Shown here piece by piece: positions 24,068 to 32,615 of a stretch of 64,000 nt of DNA. The notes below the pieces were generated by a model. It was not told where the DNA came from. It saw only the letters and a program-made list of their open reading frames with translations, and did not search any database. The stretch is from a virus. The DNA lies in IMG/VR virus record IMGVR_UViG_3300047274_000159, positions 1 to 64,000 of that record. One strand, 5' to 3'. How positions within the stretch are numbered: the first letter of the stretch is position 1; every line of letters begins with the position of its first letter. The translations under genes were made by a program, and so were the position numbers.

Positions 24068-25177
24068 ATGCCAGCAGCGCCAGGACCATCGACTCCGCCA
24101 GGATATTCTATAGGTAGAATCAGTGGACCTATGCTGACTCAGAATCTTCTGAGGAACGGGGTAGATCTTACATTTAGAAATGCTGCGCTCGACGACGATC
24201 TATTATATCTCGATGTAACTAATAGACGCATCGGAATTAACGCTAATCCCCCAAATTTTACTCTAGATATCACAGGTGATGGAAAAATTACCGGAGACTT
24301 GTTAGCTTCGGGAACTTTGGCTACATTCGACAACATAAGATTTAATTCAAATGGATCTATAACTTCAACCGTAGGTCCTATTAACATCGTGCCCGTAGGA
24401 GTAGATGCTTATGTTGAACTTGGTCGTGCAGAAACTCCTTCTATCAACATAGACGGCAATAGGATTTCTGGTGCTGTGCTTAATGAAGATATAGTGCTTA
24501 ATGCCAGCGGCACTGGACGAGTTGTGTTTCAAAGAGATACAGCTATCCTAGGCAACCTAGCAGTTACTGGAAATATACAGTCTACAGAAACTGTGCAGTT
24601 AAATGGGCAGCTTATAATCGGAGATAGTCCTATAGATACTGTGACCATTGCTCCAGATTTTACACAAAGTATAGTTCCTGGATCGGACGATCAGTATGAC
24701 ATCGGATCTCCTAGCCACAGATGGAATGATACTTATATCGTTGACTTGAACGGATCTCAAAATCCCACTATCACTAATTTAATCGTAGGCGATCAAGCAA
24801 ACTATAGCGCAAACAGGATAGAAGCCCTGCAGAGCAATGATGATCTGTATCTGCTACCAGATACTGGTACAGTCATTATAGAAAATATTTCTATCAATCA
24901 AGGCACTATAACGAATCTACTAAATTCTCCCGTGACTATCTCGCATACCGGTACGGGCTATCTAGTGATCAACGATACCGGCGCCATGCGTATTCCTGTG
25001 GGAAATAATTCTCAAAGACTGGGCGTTGAAGTAGGTGAAACACGTTGGAACAACGAACTAGGTTATCTAGAATGTTTTGACGGTACAATCTGGCAAGTGG
25101 CTACTGGCGGTGGTACTGTGGTAACTCCTGCGGTTATGGAAGAACTTGGCCACGTTTACACCCTCATCTTTGGTTAA
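24068..25177 (+). CDS. Tail-fibre-like structural protein, paralogue of 25327
   Basis: The 369-residue protein starts MPAAPGPSTPPGYSIGRISG. Its body alternates beta-rich repeats (LYLDVTNRRIGINANPPNFT, later ITGDLLASGTLATFD and LNGQLIIGDSPIDTVTI). The block PGSDDQYDIGSPSHRWNDTY is the GSxxxRW fold typical of intramolecular-chaperone or fibre shaft proteins. It ends with TRWNNELGYLECFDGTIWQV, the short fibre module. The following gene (25327) is a paralogue with the same module order, separated by a promoter and leader. AAGGAG precedes the ATG. A tail-fibre or collar role is inferred. Confidence 0.65.
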   Translation: MPAAPGPSTPPGYSIGRISGPMLTQNLLRNGVDLTFRNAALDDDLLYLDVTNRRIGINANPPNFTLDITGDGKITGDLLASGTLATFDNIRFNSNGSITSTVGPINIVPVGVDAYVELGRAETPSINIDGNRISGAVLNEDIVLNASGTGRVVFQRDTAILGNLAVTGNIQSTETVQLNGQLIIGDSPIDTVTIAPDFTQSIVPGSDDQYDIGSPSHRWNDTYIVDLNGSQNPTITNLIVGDQANYSANRIEALQSNDDLYLLPDTGTVIIENISINQGTITNLLNSPVTISHTGTGYLVINDTGAMRIPVGNNSQRLGVEVGETRWNNELGYLECFDGTIWQVATGGGTVVTPAVMEELGHVYTLIFG

Positions 25178-25190
25178 TTCCCCAATCTGA

Positions 25191-25197
25191 CTAAATA
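25191..25197 (+). promoter_or_regulatory. T4-type late promoter -10 before a structured leader
   Basis: CTAAATA, followed by CTACT and then AATCG, with predicted start at 25203. It is the same CTACT spacer as at 48443-48447, but here a 124-base leader follows. Confidence 0.6.
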
Positions 25198-25202
25198 CTA
25201 CT

Positions 25203-25326
25203 AATCGCAGCAAATGACCAATTTCTGCGTGATTAAACTGTGGTAAACCAGCAAAGAGCCGTCGAAGCGGCTGCGGAGAAATCCAAAATTGGTTAACCGT
25301 GAAACACGGGGTATTTAGGAGAGCGC
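25203..25326 (+). promoter_or_regulatory. Structured 5' leader of the 25327 gene
   Basis: From the predicted late start to the ATG. A seven-base helix (CCAATTT at 25218-25224 with AAATTGG at 25286-25292) encloses a small TGG/CCA hairpin at 25241-25250 and a five-base hairpin AGCCG/CGGCT at 25257-25272. Beyond it, CCGTG/CACGG (25297-25309) forms a triloop hairpin just before AGGAG. Most other late leaders here are under 65 bases, so this one is unusual. I do not recognise a riboswitch. Confidence 0.5.
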
Positions 25327-26379
25327 ATGGCTATTGGTCGAATTTCCGGTCCGCTCTTAAAGGCCAATCTCATCAGAGATGGTGTGGACCTAGCCTTTGA
25401 GACCGACCTTCTCTATCTGGACGTTACGAATTCGCGCATTGGAGTGAAAACTTCTTCTCCTCAATACACATTAGATGTTGCTGGATCCACAAGAGTCACA
25501 GACCTTGAAGTTACCAATCAATTTGACATAGGTAATCTTACTATAACCGGCAATACAATTTCCAGCGATCTTCCCTCAATAACATTTACTGCTTCCGGCG
25601 GCGAGGCTACGATCTATCATTCTAGACTGATCGTAAACGATATAGAAATTTCAGGAAACACGATCGCTACTATAGTTTCTAATTCTAATCTAGAACTTAG
25701 ACCTAATGGTACAGGTATTGTGGATATACAAGCACCTACTGATATTACAGGAAATCTAAGTGTAACAGGCAATATCAATGCCACGGGTAATATTACCATA
25801 GGCGGAAATTTGATCATAGGCGATAGTATCGCCGACACCGTTACTATCAATGCTAGCCTAAACAGTAACCTTATTCCTGAAACAGACAATACCTACGATA
25901 TAGGTAGCCCTAGTAACAGATGGAGAAATATTTATTCTACTAATCTGTTCGCTACTAACCTAAGTCTTACAGAATTTAACATCGGTAATCTACAACTCAT
26001 AGATAACCGCATTAACACTACTACTGGACAGGATCTAATTTTAGAAGGCAATGGTGCAGGATCTGTGAGATTAGGAAATTTTGCGATTAGAAACAATCTG
26101 ATCACAAACACAGTCAGCGGATCTATTACACAGCTTGACCAATCTGGTACAGGCTACTTTGTTATCTCCGGTACTAACGCTTTTGTTCCTCCAAAAGGTA
26201 CAGCAGGGGACAGACCTACTGCTTATGCAGTAGAAGGTATGACCAGATACAATACAGATTCAAAAGCCTTAGAAATTTGGGACGGCACTGCTTGGGCTAG
26301 TCCGGCCGGTACGATTGGTGCGGTATCAGAAACCGCCGCCACAGACATCGCAATACGATTTGCATTAACACTAGGATAA
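25327..26379 (+). CDS. Tail-fibre-like structural protein, paralogue of 24068
   Basis: The 350-residue protein shares its architecture with the preceding gene: IGRISGPLLKANLIRDGVDL at the start, LLYLDVTNSRIGVKT, then NITIGGNLIIGDSIADTVTI, DIGSPSNRWRNIYS, and a short fibre module at the end (MTRYNTDSKALEIWDGTAWA). The N-terminus lacks the Pro-rich extension of its paralogue. It has its own late promoter and a 124-base structured leader ending in AGGAG, whereas its paralogue is read through from upstream, so the two could be made in different amounts. The inferred role is tail fibre or collar. Confidence 0.65.
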   Translation: MAIGRISGPLLKANLIRDGVDLAFETDLLYLDVTNSRIGVKTSSPQYTLDVAGSTRVTDLEVTNQFDIGNLTITGNTISSDLPSITFTASGGEATIYHSRLIVNDIEISGNTIATIVSNSNLELRPNGTGIVDIQAPTDITGNLSVTGNINATGNITIGGNLIIGDSIADTVTINASLNSNLIPETDNTYDIGSPSNRWRNIYSTNLFATNLSLTEFNIGNLQLIDNRINTTTGQDLILEGNGAGSVRLGNFAIRNNLITNTVSGSITQLDQSGTGYFVISGTNAFVPPKGTAGDRPTAYAVEGMTRYNTDSKALEIWDGTAWASPAGTIGAVSETAATDIAIRFALTLG

Positions 26380-26382
26380 AAA

Positions 26383-26715
26383 ATGCCTACAACATTCAAA
26401 CACGCAGTTAATAAAAATATAGGAACAACACCGGTAGATGTAGTACAGACACCTGTAGGATTTAGATCAACAGTAATTGGCTGTAACATTGCTAATGTCA
26501 CTGATTATGATACAGTAAATGTAGATGTTTATGTAATCAGCGAAGATAGCGAACAGGCATATTATGTCAAAGGATTAACAGTAGCTCCTAATTCTGCGGT
26601 AAAAATCATCACCAACGGCGAAAAATTAATCCTGCCAGAAACTTCAGGCCTAAGAATAGTCAGCGATACCGCAGACAGCATCGATGTGGTTGTAAGTTAC
26701 GTAGAAATAAGCTAA
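26383..26715 (+). CDS. Small beta-rich virion protein
   Basis: This is a 110-residue protein. The segments VGFRSTVIGCNIANVTDYDT, then VDVYVISEDSEQAYYVKGLT and APNSAVKIITNGEKLIL, form a small beta-sandwich pattern like that of the ORFs at 23193 and 40985 (hydrophobic strand, CN turn, VxPNxxV). It starts three bases after the previous stop. Probably a subunit of the tail or fibre apparatus, judged from its neighbours. No enzymatic motif is seen. Confidence 0.5.
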   Translation: MPTTFKHAVNKNIGTTPVDVVQTPVGFRSTVIGCNIANVTDYDTVNVDVYVISEDSEQAYYVKGLTVAPNSAVKIITNGEKLILPETSGLRIVSDTADSIDVVVSYVEIS

Positions 26716-26725
26716 GGAGTTACAA

Positions 26726-27094
26726 ATGAATAATAATTATGTACTAGGCAATGATCCGTACACAAGATTAGGAGATACTCCTAGATTTTTCTATGGTCTA
26801 AGAAAAAATGAAAACGGAAGTTTATTTTTACAAAGAAATGATCAATTAAAAAGCAACGATGCTATTGAACTAAATCGTCCAGGGGATGAAGCGGGTAATT
26901 ATAATGATCTCGAAACTGGAGTTGATTTCTATGAAGGAATTGATGTAAATCATAATACTGTATTCGAAAACTTAAAATATCAACAATATCGTTGGGACGA
27001 CAGAGCTATATTTTACTATATAGATAACGAAGGACAATTAGTAGCTAGAATAAACAACGGATACACTTACGATTCTGGAGCATCAGAGGATTAA
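26726..27094 (+). CDS. Small virion protein upstream of the giant fibre gene
   Basis: This 122-residue acidic, Tyr/Asn/Asp-rich protein begins MNNNYVLGNDPYTRLGDTPRF, with AIFYYIDNEGQLVARINNGY near the end. AAGGAG lies upstream, and the stop is followed within three bases by the giant gene start. No recognised family; the composition suggests a beta-rich structural adaptor for the following protein. The function is unknown. Confidence 0.5.
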   Translation: MNNNYVLGNDPYTRLGDTPRFFYGLRKNENGSLFLQRNDQLKSNDAIELNRPGDEAGNYNDLETGVDFYEGIDVNHNTVFENLKYQQYRWDDRAIFYYIDNEGQLVARINNGYTYDSGASED

Positions 27095-27097
27095 TAA

Positions 27098-30000
27098 ATG
27101 GCAGATTTTAAATTAAGTAGATTCAAACATACATGGAAAGGCGAGTGGACAGCCTACGGACGTTATAACCCAGACGATGTTATCAGCTTCGGAGGTAAGG
27201 TCTACAACTGTCTAGCAACACACGTTGCTAATCCTGATTTTTATTATGATCTAGAATTTTATAATTCAGATATTCCTCCCGCCTTAGAACCAAAGTGGGA
27301 GTTAATGGCAGACGGAACTAGCTGGTTAGGCGAATGGACCGCAGAAACTTATTATAAAATCGGTGATATCGTAAAACTTGGCGGTGTAATATATGTATGT
27401 ACCAATGATCATACATCTGCTGAAGACGAAACCGGATTTCCAGATCAGTCCGTTAATTGGACGGTTTTATTAAATTCTCAAGAGTGGAAAATAAATTGGC
27501 AGACAGAAACCTATTATAAAATCGGCGATGTTGTAAGATACGGCGGAAAGATCTATAGATGTAATACCAGCCATGAATCTGCAGGAGATATTTCTCAGGG
27601 ACTAGAATCAAACATAGGATTTTGGAACGAGGTATCAATAGCAGAAGATTGGAAAGGTAACTGGACTACAAATTTTAGATATAAAGCAAATGATCTAGTA
27701 AAATACGGCGGCTATGTATACAACTGTGATATAGCCCATACTTCTACAAGTGTAGTCGAACTGGGATTACCTGCAGATCAGGCCAAGTGGTCAGTGGTCA
27801 ACGAAGGAATTGACTACAAAGGAAACTGGACTACATTAACTATCTATAAAATAGGTGACATTGTAAAATATGGATCTTATCTTTATAAGAACAATACTTT
27901 TCATATTTCTGGATCGGTTATATCTACCATATACTTTGACATGTATATTCCCGGACAAGAATATGATGTGGTCTGGAATTCTACGACATTATATCAGCCA
28001 GGAGATGTTGTTTCTTACGGCGGTAATTTATATTATAACACATTCTTACATTCAAATCTAACTCCCAGCACTTCGACTTCAACTTGGCAATTATTGTTTC
28101 AAGGTTCCAAGATACAAGGATCCTGGAATTCATTTACTAATTACGAACTGGGCGATGTAGTAAGACGAGGCGGTAATCTTTATGCTTGTATTTTAGACAA
28201 CATAGCCCAAGATCCAGATTTTTTTGATGACGGTAGTACTACTAATTCCACATATTGGGATCTTATAATTCCCGGAATTAATTGGAGAGGAGTATGGACC
28301 GAAGGTGTTACCTATATGGCCGGAGATACGGTCGTATGGGTTTCTAGTTCTTATCGATGCAAAGATAAACACATTTCCGATCCAGGAAATCGTCCTGATG
28401 ACGACGGCGAAATGGGTTCTACACTAGAAGGAAGATACTGGGCAAAAATTACCGACGGCAACAGGATCAATAGATTAAAAAATATTGGTGATATTAGAAC
28501 CTACGGAGCCACAGAAGATGGTAGCACTATTGGGTATAAAGCATTGCCTGTTGGTTCGCAAGGAAAAGTCCTCACAGCAGTCAGTAACGAAAACAGTTGG
28601 CAATTATTACAAAATACAGAAAAGGTTTATTTTGTTGCAAACTTTGGTGAAGATATACCTAGCGCAGGTACATCTCCCGAAAATCCGTGGAAAACAATAC
28701 GTTATGCCTGTGAACAAGTGACAGGGTATGCTACTATATTTGTAAGAACAGGCGATTATGAAGAAGTACTGCCTATTCGTATACCTGCTTTTGTTGCCAT
28801 AGTAGGTGACGAACTCAGATCAACAACAGTTAAACCAGTCAATACTTTATTTGATGAATCGTATATCACATTAATACTCGCGGCTGCTAATAGATTAGAA
28901 TCTCTATTATCTAGAGTAGTTCGAGAACTAACAGTCGGACAAGAAATTTTAGGATTTCCGAATGTTGATCTGTACGGTGATATAGCACAAGACTTCAGCG
29001 GCACATCGGCTACGATATCCGAAGTTAACACTCTAGGAACTCTGTTAGAAATTTTTAGAAATAGAGTAGATAATTTCTTAAACGTTGCTATCACAGGCAC
29101 TAATACAGTTACAACGAATCTAGATAAACTAGCTGCCTATGATCAGATTGAAAATAATCACGAATTTATATTAAACGAAACATTACTATATTTAGAAGCT
29201 AATTATTTAGATTCAACACAGACTGCTTTGCCCGCTAGACTAGAGCAGGATATATCTACAATACTTAATTCTATCGCATATGATCTAATCTATCCCGGTA
29301 ATTACAAGACCATAGAAACATCGACTTTCTTTATTAACGGATCAACATATTCAAGAAACAAAGAAAGCAATATGTTTTTAATGAGAGACGGATCTGGTTT
29401 AAGAAATCTAACCCTTATGGGATTAGAAGGCACACTTGGTTCGGCAAATATCTATGGAACACAACGACCTTCAGCCGGAGCATTCGTTAGTCTTGATCCA
29501 GGATACGGTCCAGCAGATACAACTGCATGGGTAGGTACTAAATCGCCGTACGTACAAAACGTTACTAACTTTGGTACGGGATGTATCGGATTCAAGATCG
29601 ACGGTGATATTCATAGTGGCGGAAATCAAACTATGGTTTCTAACGACTTTACCCAGGTTATCAGCGATGGTATTGGAGTATGGGCTAACGGTACCGGAAA
29701 AACAGAATGTGTTTCTGTGTTTACATATTATAACCATATTGGTTATTTGGCCACTAATGGCGGAAAAATTCGTGGAACTAACGGAAACTGTTCCTACGGT
29801 GACTTCGGAGCGGTATCTGAAGGATACAATATCTCCGAATCACCTATAACAGCAAAAATAACAAACAGATACTACGAAGCAGATGTCTATCAAGCTCTCG
29901 TAGATAATACAACAGGAATTCAAAAATTATTTTTCTCCAATGCAGGAACATCCTACACTACCGGAACTATGTCTATAGTAGGTTCTGGCCTAGGTGCTGC

Positions 30001-32557
30001 GTTGGTCATGGACGAATTTAGAGATGGTTCGGTATACGAAGTTAGGATCGCGAATCCTGGAGATAGTTCTGCAGAAGGCGGATCTGGATATACATTTGTT
30101 ACCAATGCTGCCCAAGGCGGCGATACATTTAATATTCAACTCGCAGGTTCAGACGAAAACATAGCTACACAATATCGTGGTCTCAGACTTGTTGTTGGCA
30201 GAGGAACCGGAACCGGACAATATGGTTATATTGCAGACTACGATGCGACCGGAAAATATGCCTACATAGGTAAAGAGTCAAAACCAGCAGTGACTGTGAC
30301 CGCTACTACATCTTCCGGAATGTTACTAACAGTTTCTAGTACAAGTCACTTGTCTATTAACGATCCTATTATATTTTCCGGAACAAAATTTGGTAATATA
30401 CAAGATTTCACAGTCTATTATGTAAGAACTATTCCTAACTCGACGCAGATCACAATAAGTGCTAGTTCAGGACCAGGCGCTGTGTTTAATTTAATCAACG
30501 GTACAGGCACCATGACACTTCATTGTGCTGGCTGGGAACATCTAATAGATGGGACTAGTATATTAGCATCTCTAGATACTTCTACCAATTATTATATCGA
30601 ACCAAGAATAACATTCAGCAGTCCTGGATTTACTTCGACATCGAGATCGTTGCCTGCTAGTCGACAATGGTCTAGTATCGGCGGAAATTCTAGTAAGTTC
30701 GTAGCTGTGGCATTAGATACCAATGCTTTTGCATATTCAGCAGACGGTATTAATTGGACAGGCGGAACATTACCGGCGCTGGCTTTATGGACCAAAGTAA
30801 AATATGTAGGAAGCCTATGGATGGCGTTAGCCACAGGCGGGCAAGCAGCTAGATCCACAGATGGTGTATCATGGTCATCTATGACCATGAGTAGTACAGC
30901 AGAGTGGAGAGATGTTACCTACGGCAACGGAAAATATGTAGCCGTAGCAGCTGGAGGTACAAAAGCCGCATATTCGACCGACGGTGTTACTTGGACCGCC
31001 GCAACTTTACCAGAAGGTGCAGACTGGAATGCTATTGAATACGGTAAGGGTAAATATATAGCGACTGCATTAAGTGATTCTTCTATATCCGGCGCTGCCA
31101 CTGCTTATAGTTCCGACGGTGTTACTTGGACATTAGGCACATTAACACAGGGTAGTTACTCGTTAGCCTATGGCAATGGACGATTTGTCGCTCTGTCTGG
31201 AGGATATGCTGGTGCTACAGAAGTTTCTATCAGCTTTGACGGTATAACCTGGACAGAATCAGTTATACAATCCGAAGACTGGAGAAGTATTGTATATGCA
31301 CAAGGAACTTTTGTAGCTGTAGCTACAGGTTCAGCTACATGTGCAGTGTCAAAAGACGGTAAAGTATGGACCTATCAAACCCTAGCATCGAGCGGTCCGT
31401 GGTGCGGAATAGCATTTTCTAATGCCGCTAAACCTGGAAAATTTTTAACCATCGGCGGACTAACATCTAATTCTACCCAGGCGATGGAAATCAATACTGG
31501 AAGAACTGCTGAAGCCAGAGCAGTTGTTGTTTCAGGAAGAATATCAAGCATAAATCTATGGGAGCCTGGTAGCGGTTACGTTTCGGCTCCTGCAATGACT
31601 ATTACAGATCCAAACAATTCTAGCGAAGTCTTTACGCAGATCAGAATAGGCAACGGAGTGATAGCCAATCCGACTATTTCCGATGCAGGTGCAGGGTATG
31701 AAACTTCAAGTACTAGAATAACAATATCTGGAGACGGTTTTAAAGATCAATATCATATCGGATCTGATATAGTAGTAACCAATTTAACTAGGATTCCGGG
31801 CCCCGGTGATAACCTCAATATTTCGGGAATCAATGATTATACCTATAAATTATTAACTGCTACGATTCTGGGCGGTACAACAGGGAATTTCACAGCTAGA
31901 ATTACAATAGCCAAAGATTTAGGAAGAGAAGAAAGCCCAGAACATGCCACAGATGTGACAATTAGACAGTTATATTCTCAGGTTAGAATCACCGGACATG
32001 ATTTCTTGGATATTGGTCTAGGAAATCAAGTTGAAACTAACTATCCGGATACTTTAAATCCAAATGGAACGGTAGTGGCACCTGAAAATGAAATCAAGGA
32101 AAGCAATGGCGGTCGTGTGTTCTACACAAGTACCGACCAAGATGGTAACTTTAGAGTTGGGGAATTATTTGCAGTAGAACAGGCGACAGGAACTGTCACT
32201 TTAAATGCTCAATTTTTCGCACTAGAAGGCCTAGAAGAAATTAGATTGGGCGGATTTACTGTAGGCGGCTCGGGTGTTGTTATCCGTGAATTCTCAACTG
32301 ATAACACATTTACCGCGGATTCAAATAACATCGTACCCACACAGAGAGCGATTAAAGCATATCTAACAGCTAGGGTATCTGGAGGTGGTGCTGATGCTAT
32401 TACAGGACAATTAACTGCAGGTACTGTACAGATTGGTCCAGATTCTCTAGGAACGACCACGGGCGACGAATTGATTTTTACCGCTAAAGTTAATTTTAGA
32501 GGCGGTATTGATGGTTCGTTAGTAGCATTAAATTATTTTACATCGTCTGGAGCATAA
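27098..32557 (+). CDS. Giant virion/fibre protein with chitin-binding-like repeats and Asp-box repeats
   Basis: The protein has 1819 residues. Residues 10-440 hold eight modules of the CBM5/12 type (WxGxW..xTxYxxGDIVxYGGxxYxC..xH). A linker follows, then a segment near 560-780, then a beta-helix-like region near 770-930 containing RDGSGLRNLTLMGLEGTLGS and ISDGIGVWANGTGKTECVSV. Next come six SxDGxxWT Asp-box/BNR repeats near 1220-1430, then C-terminal domains including GGRVFYTSTDQDGNFRVGEL and a REFSTDNTF..VPTQRAIKAY block. Repeats of this kind bind glycans or form propellers. Catalytic residues of a sialidase are not evident. The most likely role is a long tail fibre or spike binding surface polysaccharide. 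It is a close paralogue of the next gene. Confidence 0.75.
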   Translation: MADFKLSRFKHTWKGEWTAYGRYNPDDVISFGGKVYNCLATHVANPDFYYDLEFYNSDIPPALEPKWELMADGTSWLGEWTAETYYKIGDIVKLGGVIYVCTNDHTSAEDETGFPDQSVNWTVLLNSQEWKINWQTETYYKIGDVVRYGGKIYRCNTSHESAGDISQGLESNIGFWNEVSIAEDWKGNWTTNFRYKANDLVKYGGYVYNCDIAHTSTSVVELGLPADQAKWSVVNEGIDYKGNWTTLTIYKIGDIVKYGSYLYKNNTFHISGSVISTIYFDMYIPGQEYDVVWNSTTLYQPGDVVSYGGNLYYNTFLHSNLTPSTSTSTWQLLFQGSKIQGSWNSFTNYELGDVVRRGGNLYACILDNIAQDPDFFDDGSTTNSTYWDLIIPGINWRGVWTEGVTYMAGDTVVWVSSSYRCKDKHISDPGNRPDDDGEMGSTLEGRYWAKITDGNRINRLKNIGDIRTYGATEDGSTIGYKALPVGSQGKVLTAVSNENSWQLLQNTEKVYFVANFGEDIPSAGTSPENPWKTIRYACEQVTGYATIFVRTGDYEEVLPIRIPAFVAIVGDELRSTTVKPVNTLFDESYITLILAAANRLESLLSRVVRELTVGQEILGFPNVDLYGDIAQDFSGTSATISEVNTLGTLLEIFRNRVDNFLNVAITGTNTVTTNLDKLAAYDQIENNHEFILNETLLYLEANYLDSTQTALPARLEQDISTILNSIAYDLIYPGNYKTIETSTFFINGSTYSRNKESNMFLMRDGSGLRNLTLMGLEGTLGSANIYGTQRPSAGAFVSLDPGYGPADTTAWVGTKSPYVQNVTNFGTGCIGFKIDGDIHSGGNQTMVSNDFTQVISDGIGVWANGTGKTECVSVFTYYNHIGYLATNGGKIRGTNGNCSYGDFGAVSEGYNISESPITAKITNRYYEADVYQALVDNTTGIQKLFFSNAGTSYTTGTMSIVGSGLGAALVMDEFRDGSVYEVRIANPGDSSAEGGSGYTFVTNAAQGGDTFNIQLAGSDENIATQYRGLRLVVGRGTGTGQYGYIADYDATGKYAYIGKESKPAVTVTATTSSGMLLTVSSTSHLSINDPIIFSGTKFGNIQDFTVYYVRTIPNSTQITISASSGPGAVFNLINGTGTMTLHCAGWEHLIDGTSILASLDTSTNYYIEPRITFSSPGFTSTSRSLPASRQWSSIGGNSSKFVAVALDTNAFAYSADGINWTGGTLPALALWTKVKYVGSLWMALATGGQAARSTDGVSWSSMTMSSTAEWRDVTYGNGKYVAVAAGGTKAAYSTDGVTWTAATLPEGADWNAIEYGKGKYIATALSDSSISGAATAYSSDGVTWTLGTLTQGSYSLAYGNGRFVALSGGYAGATEVSISFDGITWTESVIQSEDWRSIVYAQGTFVAVATGSATCAVSKDGKVWTYQTLASSGPWCGIAFSNAAKPGKFLTIGGLTSNSTQAMEINTGRTAEARAVVVSGRISSINLWEPGSGYVSAPAMTITDPNNSSEVFTQIRIGNGVIANPTISDAGAGYETSSTRITISGDGFKDQYHIGSDIVVTNLTRIPGPGDNLNISGINDYTYKLLTATILGGTTGNFTARITIAKDLGREESPEHATDVTIRQLYSQVRITGHDFLDIGLGNQVETNYPDTLNPNGTVVAPENEIKESNGGRVFYTSTDQDGNFRVGELFAVEQATGTVTLNAQFFALEGLEEIRLGGFTVGGSGVVIREFSTDNTFTADSNNIVPTQRAIKAYLTARVSGGGADAITGQLTAGTVQIGPDSLGTTTGDELIFTAKVNFRGGIDGSLVALNYFTSSGA

Positions 32558-32578
32558 TAGATGTCGAATAGTTTTTTG

Positions 32579-32586
32579 AATAAATA
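32579..32586 (+). promoter_or_regulatory. T4-type late promoter -10 for the second giant gene
   Basis: AATAAATA with predicted start near 32592. The leader has GGAG at 32606-32609, seven bases before ATG 32616. Confidence 0.6.
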
Positions 32587-32615
32587 TGAATTAATGCATG
32601 TATATGGAGCTATAA

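Noticed and set aside
30690-31390. Active sialidase from the Asp-box repeats
   Set aside because: Asp boxes occur but the arginine triad and Tyr/Glu catalytic residues of a sialidase are not evident, and the repeats look like a structural propeller or array.
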